Made by a program: the position numbers and the translations under genes
NCBI GenBank assembly: GCA_023151335.1
Contig: JAKLJF010000094.1
Location: forward strand, 1-11,609
Length of the DNA: 11,609 bases
From: Thermoanaerobaculia bacterium
GTDB taxonomy: Bacteria; Bacteroidota; Bacteroidia; Chitinophagales; Saprospiraceae
Direction of reading: 5' to 3'
Shown: one piece after another, positions 6,590 through 11,609 of the stretch
How the letters are laid out: each line of letters starts with the position of its first letter
Position numbering within the stretch: the stretch's first letter is position 1
The notes under the pieces: model-generated
Told to the model about the DNA's origin: nothing
The model's input: the letters and a program-made list of their open reading frames with translations, nothing else
Databases searched by the model: none

Positions 6590-6621
6590 CAAAGGTACAA
6601 TGAATTTGAGTAAACCTACAA
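6590..6621 (-). promoter_or_regulatory. Bacteroidota sigma-A type promoter of rpsU-xer
   Basis: On the minus strand a TTG (6621-6619) is followed 21 bases later by TACCTTTG (6597-6590), an exact match to the TAnnTTTG -7 box. Spacing is within the 17-23 bp range described for this phylum. The start point should be near 6583, giving a leader of about 43 bases that holds the AGGAG site. It lies in the 115-bp gap after the deacetylase gene; I see no convincing terminator there. Confidence 0.8.
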
Positions 6622-6655
6622 GTTTAATTAAAAGAAATTGCAACGTGGTCTTTAT

Positions 6656-7558
6656 TCAAAAAAATATTTCCTGGGCTACCCGAAAGGTATTGGCGTGCGC
6701 TTCCACGATATCGGACAGGCGGGCGGAATAGCCGCCCCCCATGCTCACTGCCACCGGCACCCTGTTCCGGTGGCAAAAATCGAGTACGATCCGGTCGCGC
6801 TCCCGGCATCCTGCCCGGCTGATATTGAGCCGGCCGAGTTTGTCCGTTTCCAGGATGTCCACCCCGCTGAGATAAAAAATAAAATCGGGTTGGACGCCGT
6901 CGGCCAGGCGGGGAAGCGTTTCCAGCAGCAGATGCAGATAAGGTTCGTCGGTCATACCGTCGGGCAAGGCGACATCGAGATCGGATTTTTCTTTGCGAAG
7001 CGGATAGTTGCGGGCGCCGTGCATGGAGAAAGTAAATACCCTGGGTTCGTTTTGAAAGATCTGGGCGGTACCATTGCCCTGGTGCACATCGAGGTCCACG
7101 ATCAGGATTTTTCGCGCCAATCCTTTGTTTAACAAATAATTGGCTGCCACGGCCTGGTCGTTGAAGCAGCAAAATCCTTCACCGTGGTCGGCGAAAGCAT
7201 GGTGAGTGCCGCCGGCCACATTCATCGCAACGCCATGTTCCAGGGCAAACAAGGCCGCCTCGACGGTACCCTGGGCGATATGCCTGCCCCGAACAACAAA
7301 TTTTTCATTGATGGGAAATCCGATAGCGCGGATTTCACGCTCGCTGAGCGCAACAGTCGTCAGTTTATCCCAGTATTCCCGCGTATGGGTCAGCAGGCCG
7401 TCTTCCGGTGGCAACAATGCCGGATGGAAAAAATTTTGCTCTTTGACCGTACCCTCGTATAACAACTGTTCGGGAATGAGTTCATATTTTGCCATAGGAA
7501 AGCGATGACCTACGGGCAACTCGTATTTATATACCGGGGAATACGCAATTTTCAACAT
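6656..7558 (-). CDS. Histone deacetylase family zinc hydrolase
   Basis: This 300-residue protein has the arginase/deacetylase fold of class I/IV histone deacetylases and bacterial acetoin-utilisation or acetylpolyamine deacetylases. Numbered from the chosen ATG, the active site is complete: the His pair in GGTHHAF (119-120), zinc ligands D157 and H159 in DLDVHQGNGT and D234 in SGVDILETDKLG, and Tyr277 in GGGYS. GEGFCCFND near 126-134 resembles the cyanobacterial and HDAC11-like branch. It should remove acetyl or acyl groups from lysine or a small amine in the cytoplasm; the substrate is unknown. I chose the ATG at 7558-7556 because MLKIAYSPVYKYELP matches the family start. An ATG at 7582 in the same frame would overlap the upstream gene. 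It sits seven bases after the subtilase stop, so co-transcription is likely. No Shine-Dalgarno is seen. Confidence 0.92.
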   Translation of the reverse strand: MLKIAYSPVYKYELPVGHRFPMAKYELIPEQLLYEGTVKEQNFFHPALLPPEDGLLTHTREYWDKLTTVALSEREIRAIGFPINEKFVVRGRHIAQGTVEAALFALEHGVAMNVAGGTHHAFADHGEGFCCFNDQAVAANYLLNKGLARKILIVDLDVHQGNGTAQIFQNEPRVFTFSMHGARNYPLRKEKSDLDVALPDGMTDEPYLHLLLETLPRLADGVQPDFIFYLSGVDILETDKLGRLNISRAGCRERDRIVLDFCHRNRVPVAVSMGGGYSARLSDIVEAHANTFRVAQEIFF

Positions 7559-7565
7559 GTCGCAA

Positions 7566-10500
7566 TCACTGTACGGCCACACTGAACACCCGGAACCCGC
7601 TTTCGGTTTGCACGTGCAGCCGGTAAAGGCCCGCGGGCAGGTTCAGATTTTCAAATTTGACCCTCGTCGCGCCGGGCATTGCGGTTGTGCCGGCGGTTGT
7701 TATCCGGCGGCCTGTCAGATCCAGCAACACGAGTTGCACCGCCGTAACCCTTTCGGCATACATATCGACCCGGAAATCACCCGTCGTGGGGTTAGGCGCG
7801 ACCACTAAGTTGCTCAACTCCGGCAAGTCGTCGGTGTCAACAAAATCGAGGCTAAAAGCCTGGCTGCTCACCGATGGCGTATTGGTGCAGGCGTTACTGG
7901 CCGTAAGGGTCACCGTGTAGGCGCCAGGCAAGGTATATGTATGCACCGGGTTTATGTCAGTACTGGTGCTGTTATCGCCGAAATCCCATAAATAGGAGGT
8001 CGCATACTGGCTGGTGTTCGTAAAGGAAACCGCGGCTCCGGCTATCACCGGCGTAAAACCGGCCTGCGGCGCCCCTAACACCTGCAAGTCCACCGTGGCA
8101 GAGTCGCTGTAGCCCGATTCGGTGACAATGAGCCGCACCTTTTTATTCCCCGGCGTCAGATAAGAAACAATATGCGGCCCCGGCCCGGAGGCTGTGGAAG
8201 CCGGCAGGGCGCCGGGGCCGAACTGCCAGGCATAACTGGCAAGCGGACCCGCCAGTGTGGCGTTAAATTCCACCGTTTCCGGAACCCGGCAAATGGTATC
8301 AGGTATGGGCTGGATAATTGCCTCCGGCGGATTGAATTCCGCAATACCGATATTGTTCAGATAAAGGTTGTTCCCAAAGTCATTTGTTGATACAAAACGG
8401 ATAAGTACCCGTTGGCCTTCAAATTTTTTAAGCGAAGCGCCTTCGTGTCGCCAGTCCTCCGGATCATCCGGGGTGAAGAAACCGGGAAATGCCGGTGTGG
8501 TAGTCAGGTCGGGATCGTTTTTCACCCAAACGACCGTCGGGGCGGCGCTCAGATCGCAATCGGGAAAAACTTCGACCCGCAGTTCTTCCGAAAACGCCGC
8601 CTCATAAATGGTGTGCGACAAGTCGAATACCACACCGGGGTTTTTCAAATCCGTCAGATCGAGCGGCGGCAAATACAGGTAATCCAATGCGCCGCGTTCG
8701 TGGTAATTGTAACAATTCAGAAAAACAGCCCTGGTATTCTGACCGTTGGCGCCCACTACATCAAAGTTTGTTCTGGCCCAGGTTATTTCCCCGTCGGGAT
8801 TTTCCAGCTTCCAGCCGTCGGGGGGAAAGGCGGCGCTTTTAAAAGATTGGGTAAAAAAGGTATCGACCGGTTGCACAAAGGCTTGCAGGCTGATCTGCAG
8901 GGTGTCATTGAAAGGTGCGTCCTCCTGGGTATAGGAAGACCATACCTTAATATCGGCCGGACCGTTTTGAGCGATCACCAGTTTGTTCTTAAAGGTATAA
9001 ATTAAGGTATCGCCGGGAGGAATATCGGGCGCCGGCTCACTCACGGGCGCTTCCGCGTTGAGTTGGAAATACAAACTGGCGCCTGTAACAGGGTTGACGC
9101 CCTGATTGATGAGTTGAACGGCAATGGAGTCTTTGACAGGCCCGCAAGCAAAAACCGGCAGGGCCGGAGGAGATATCAAGCCCGTGAGCGCTATATCATC
9201 CGGCTGAACGCAATTTTTTAATCCGCCGGGCCAATGGACGGCCAGCGAACGGCGGCCGGCGAGGTCGCCGGGATAACTGGCACGCAGGGAAAACCACTGT
9301 TCATCGCCTGCGTTCTGGATGGGGAGCGTTAGAAAAGAGTCGGCGGTGGTTCCGGCAATTTCCATGTATTTATCGCCGAGCAGGTAGACATCGTAATGCA
9401 AGGTGTCGTTGATCCTGTTCCAGGCCAGGGTCATGGAATCCGGACAAACTTTTTCCACCCTCGGGCTGGCAGGCACGGGTGCGATGGTGAGCGGGTAACC
9501 GGTAGTGTCCACCTGATTGCTGCGCAGGATGGAAAACCGAACCTGCCCATTCACGGCATCGGGAACCGTCCAGTTATAAAACCGTTTGTCACCGCTCACG
9601 ATATTGATCGGAACCCATGTTTTGGCGTTATCGGTCGAGTAACGCAGGGTAAAACCGGGGGTGATGCCGTGTGCGTCCCATTGCAGGCGAACGGTTTCGC
9701 CGGGTACCAGCGCGTCCCCGCCATCAGGGTAGGTGATCTCGATTTCATCGGTCAGGAACTCCCAACCCAACAGGTATCGTTGCGGTCCCATGGGTACCTG
9801 GTGGCCGTTGACCCGGATTGTGTAGTTTCCGGCGGGTGGATCGTTGATAACCACCTGTTCCATGTTGTTCAGGGAATCGCGGCCGGCGCCAGCGGGGGCG
9901 TTTAGGATGGCGGGATCGGGTGTAGGGTCGGGTTTCCAGGGTTGGAATAAGGTACCATTTGGCGCTGTGATAGTTAAATCAAGGTCATTGACCAATGCTT
10001 TCGCGGCATTTTCGTCGGCGGGCGGATCGGCCCAATACAGCATGATGCGCAGCTGCCGGACACCCGCGGGCACCGCAAGGGTTTGGGTCGAAGATGCCTG
10101 GTGTTCTACGTTCCCTCCTGTCCAGCGTTTGTCTTTCAACAATCGCATAGCGCGCCAGGAATCAACTATCCCCCACCCGAATTTGAAGTCGGGGCCGGGA
10201 TTGCCCACATCGGTGGCTGTATTGAGTACGGCCAGTTTGAGTAAGGCCGCTTCGGGTTGTTCGCCGTTGTTAAAAGTTTTATATGCATGGGACAGTTGAG
10301 CCAGGCAACCGGCTATAGCCGGCGCGGAATAGGAGGTGCCGTTGGATACGATATAGTCGTTGTTGGACAACGGCAAATTGACAGACGAACCCAGGCCGCT
10401 GATATCCGGTTTCAGACGGCCGTCGTTGGCGGGGCCGCGGCTGGAGAAATAACTCAATTCAAGGTTTGCATCGATGCTGGCTACCGCCAATGCATTTTTG

Positions 10501-11609
10501 GCCATCTTGTGTCCGCCGGTTATGTTGCCCCAGCCCGAACCGGCGCCATACCCGCAATTTTCCGTACCGGAATTACCGGCGGAAAATACGTGCATCAGGG
10601 TCGGGTGTTCAAAAAGTTGTTGATCAACAGTTTGGGTCGCGAGGGTATAACCTTTGTTGCAATCGTCGCTGTAAGATGTATTGGTAATGGTTATGCTATC
10701 GCTGAGATGGAGGGGCAGGGTTTCATCCTGAAAGCCAACGGTGTAGTCGATGCAATAAATATTTGCGCCTGTGGCCATGCCGCGATATTGTGGATTCAGG
10801 TTGCCGGCGCCACCCATTGCCCCGCCGACGCGGTCGGCGTGATCCACCGGGTCTTCATTGTTTGTTTTGTTCCACAGCCGGCCCTTGAAGTCGATGTGCG
10901 GGCCTGCCCGGCCGTCGTCGCGCACAAGCAGGTTGACACCTTCGCCGTTGAATTTGTTGCCCAGCGGATGACCGGAATCCAGCAGGGCAGTCCGGTGAAT
11001 GACGCGCCCGGTTTCGTCATCGGGTTTTTGGGGCCGGGGCGCCAGTTCCATATATCGCACAAAAGGTAGCGCGGCGAGTTCCATGATCCGCGCTTTGGGA
11101 ATGCGCAGACCGATGTAGCCGTTTTGGTTGCCCTCTTCCCGGACAATCATACCCAGTTCCCGGCATCGGGCAGCGCCTTCCCGGATGGGAAGGGTGGGGT
11201 AGAGTTGGATGTCCACATCCACCAGGTTGCCGTGCATAGCCCAGTTGCCATAAGGTTCTTCCCTGAGGCTGGCAGCCAGTTTCCACTCCGGTTCAACTGG
11301 CAGAATACTGCGTACGTGAATGGATTCCAGTTTATTCAGGTCGAACCACCGCGGTAAGGCTACCAGATAAACCCCATCGGGGATATAGGAAATAAATTGA
11401 ACACCCGCTGATTCCAGGGCTTGCCGATCCCGGTTTGTTGGGATTTGCAGACACTGCAAGTAGCGAAAGTAGTAGCCATTCACCAGTTCCCCCGGTTTAA
11501 CTTCCTGGTTTTGCCGTATGGCCTGAAAATTGTCGGGGAAATAAAGGGTACCCTGTGAAAAATGAACGGGGAAAGTATTCTGGCTTTCTGCAACTTCAAT
11601 GATCAAACT
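7566..11609 (-). CDS. Secreted S8 (subtilisin-like) serine peptidase with C-terminal T9SS sorting domain, 5' end outside window
   Basis: The frame stays open to the window edge (1347 codons seen), so the signal peptide and true start are missing. Positions are counted from the TTG at 11606. About 1-200 is a pro-region. The peptidase domain (about 220-490) has Asp230 (LLVRDDG), His256 (DHADRVGG), oxyanion Asn345 (SAGNSG) and Ser425 (GTSYSAP), the order and spacing of kexin/KP-43-like subtilases. A P-type beta-barrel (about 500-620; YWADPPA, VNDLDLTI) follows. Then come an Ig-like module (620-710), a fibronectin III-like module (712-800), a CARDB-like stretch (805-910) and a choice-of-anchor J-like sandwich (about 915-1092). 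Two PKD-like domains follow (1096-1177 and 1180-1255; WDFGDNST), and the T9SS sorting domain ends the protein (about 1262-1346; VVAPNPTTGDF, LPAGLYRLHV). It is probably a cell-surface or released protease. The usual second His of HGTHVAG is Arg259 here. Confidence 0.92.
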   Translation of the reverse strand, partial: SLIIEVAESQNTFPVHFSQGTLYFPDNFQAIRQNQEVKPGELVNGYYFRYLQCLQIPTNRDRQALESAGVQFISYIPDGVYLVALPRWFDLNKLESIHVRSILPVEPEWKLAASLREEPYGNWAMHGNLVDVDIQLYPTLPIREGAARCRELGMIVREEGNQNGYIGLRIPKARIMELAALPFVRYMELAPRPQKPDDETGRVIHRTALLDSGHPLGNKFNGEGVNLLVRDDGRAGPHIDFKGRLWNKTNNEDPVDHADRVGGAMGGAGNLNPQYRGMATGANIYCIDYTVGFQDETLPLHLSDSITITNTSYSDDCNKGYTLATQTVDQQLFEHPTLMHVFSAGNSGTENCGYGAGSGWGNITGGHKMAKNALAVASIDANLELSYFSSRGPANDGRLKPDISGLGSSVNLPLSNNDYIVSNGTSYSAPAIAGCLAQLSHAYKTFNNGEQPEAALLKLAVLNTATDVGNPGPDFKFGWGIVDSWRAMRLLKDKRWTGGNVEHQASSTQTLAVPAGVRQLRIMLYWADPPADENAAKALVNDLDLTITAPNGTLFQPWKPDPTPDPAILNAPAGAGRDSLNNMEQVVINDPPAGNYTIRVNGHQVPMGPQRYLLGWEFLTDEIEITYPDGGDALVPGETVRLQWDAHGITPGFTLRYSTDNAKTWVPINIVSGDKRFYNWTVPDAVNGQVRFSILRSNQVDTTGYPLTIAPVPASPRVEKVCPDSMTLAWNRINDTLHYDVYLLGDKYMEIAGTTADSFLTLPIQNAGDEQWFSLRASYPGDLAGRRSLAVHWPGGLKNCVQPDDIALTGLISPPALPVFACGPVKDSIAVQLINQGVNPVTGASLYFQLNAEAPVSEPAPDIPPGDTLIYTFKNKLVIAQNGPADIKVWSSYTQEDAPFNDTLQISLQAFVQPVDTFFTQSFKSAAFPPDGWKLENPDGEITWARTNFDVVGANGQNTRAVFLNCYNYHERGALDYLYLPPLDLTDLKNPGVVFDLSHTIYEAAFSEELRVEVFPDCDLSAAPTVVWVKNDPDLTTTPAFPGFFTPDDPEDWRHEGASLKKFEGQRVLIRFVSTNDFGNNLYLNNIGIAEFNPPEAIIQPIPDTICRVPETVEFNATLAGPLASYAWQFGPGALPASTASGPGPHIVSYLTPGNKKVRLIVTESGYSDSATVDLQVLGAPQAGFTPVIAGAAVSFTNTSQYATSYLWDFGDNSTSTDINPVHTYTLPGAYTVTLTASNACTNTPSVSSQAFSLDFVDTDDLPELSNLVVAPNPTTGDFRVDMYAERVTAVQLVLLDLTGRRITTAGTTAMPGATRVKFENLNLPAGLYRLHVQTESGFRVFSVAVQ

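Noticed and set aside
6541..6600. Upstream start giving an 84-residue bS21
   Set aside because: The extra 20 residues are translated leader that contains the Shine-Dalgarno and starts next to the -7 box; bS21 proteins begin at the inner methionine.
7559..7582. Earlier ATG for the HDAC-family gene, adding eight residues
   Set aside because: It would overlap the subtilase end, and the added residues do not belong to the family N-terminus, which begins at the inner ATG.
10257..11069. 270-codon plus-strand frame opposite the subtilase, and similar shadow frames elsewhere
   Set aside because: They lie opposite well-supported catalytic domains, show no recognisable domain and have no start signal.
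11604..11606. TTG as the true start of the subtilase
   Set aside because: A T9SS-sorted protein needs an N-terminal Sec signal peptide, and the residues after this TTG are not hydrophobic. The frame stays open to the window edge, so the start is upstream.

Overview
The window looks like a stretch of a Bacteroidota chromosome, most likely from the Saprospiria or a nearby lineage; the class is an inference. Three things support the phylum. Two secreted proteins end in type IX secretion system (T9SS) C-terminal sorting domains. NusB has the long N-terminal extension usual in this phylum. At least one promoter, and probably two, fit the Bacteroidota consensus (TTG about 20 bp before TAnnTTTG). 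Base composition is roughly half G+C and looks even throughout, with no insertion sequence, tRNA, rRNA, CRISPR array or other sign of recent transfer. All eight convincing genes, plus a possible ninth cut by the left edge, lie on the minus strand, so transcription runs from high to low coordinates.

In transcription order: (1) 11609-7566 is a large secreted S8 (subtilisin-like) peptidase with a T9SS sorting domain, whose N-terminus lies outside the window. Seven bases later comes (2) 7558-6656, a zinc-dependent histone-deacetylase-family hydrolase. A promoter with a good Bacteroidota -7 box then drives (3) rpsU (ribosomal protein bS21), followed after one base by (4) a XerC/XerD-like tyrosine recombinase with a TTG start. 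A degenerate ATTGGGTC-type repeat covers the end of the recombinase gene. Next, behind a candidate promoter, is (5) an acyl-CoA dehydrogenase. After a 100-bp gap comes a three-gene unit joined by two ATGA stop/start overlaps: (6) a metallo-beta-lactamase-fold hydrolase, (7) a monofunctional heptose-7-phosphate kinase (RfaE1/HldA type) and (8) a second T9SS-sorted secreted protein. Last is (9) nusB, and a possible start of one more gene runs off the left edge.

Most of this is housekeeping and envelope content, and I see no clear undescribed multi-gene system. The points most worth a second look are: a perfect 15-bp hairpin with a three-base loop inside the recombinase gene; a strong Shine-Dalgarno on rpsU alone among the genes here, which fits bS21 autoregulation in Bacteroidia; the degenerate 8-bp repeat at the recombinase stop codon; a divergent catalytic-histidine motif in the subtilase; and tight coupling of a secreted T9SS protein to a lipopolysaccharide-core sugar kinase.
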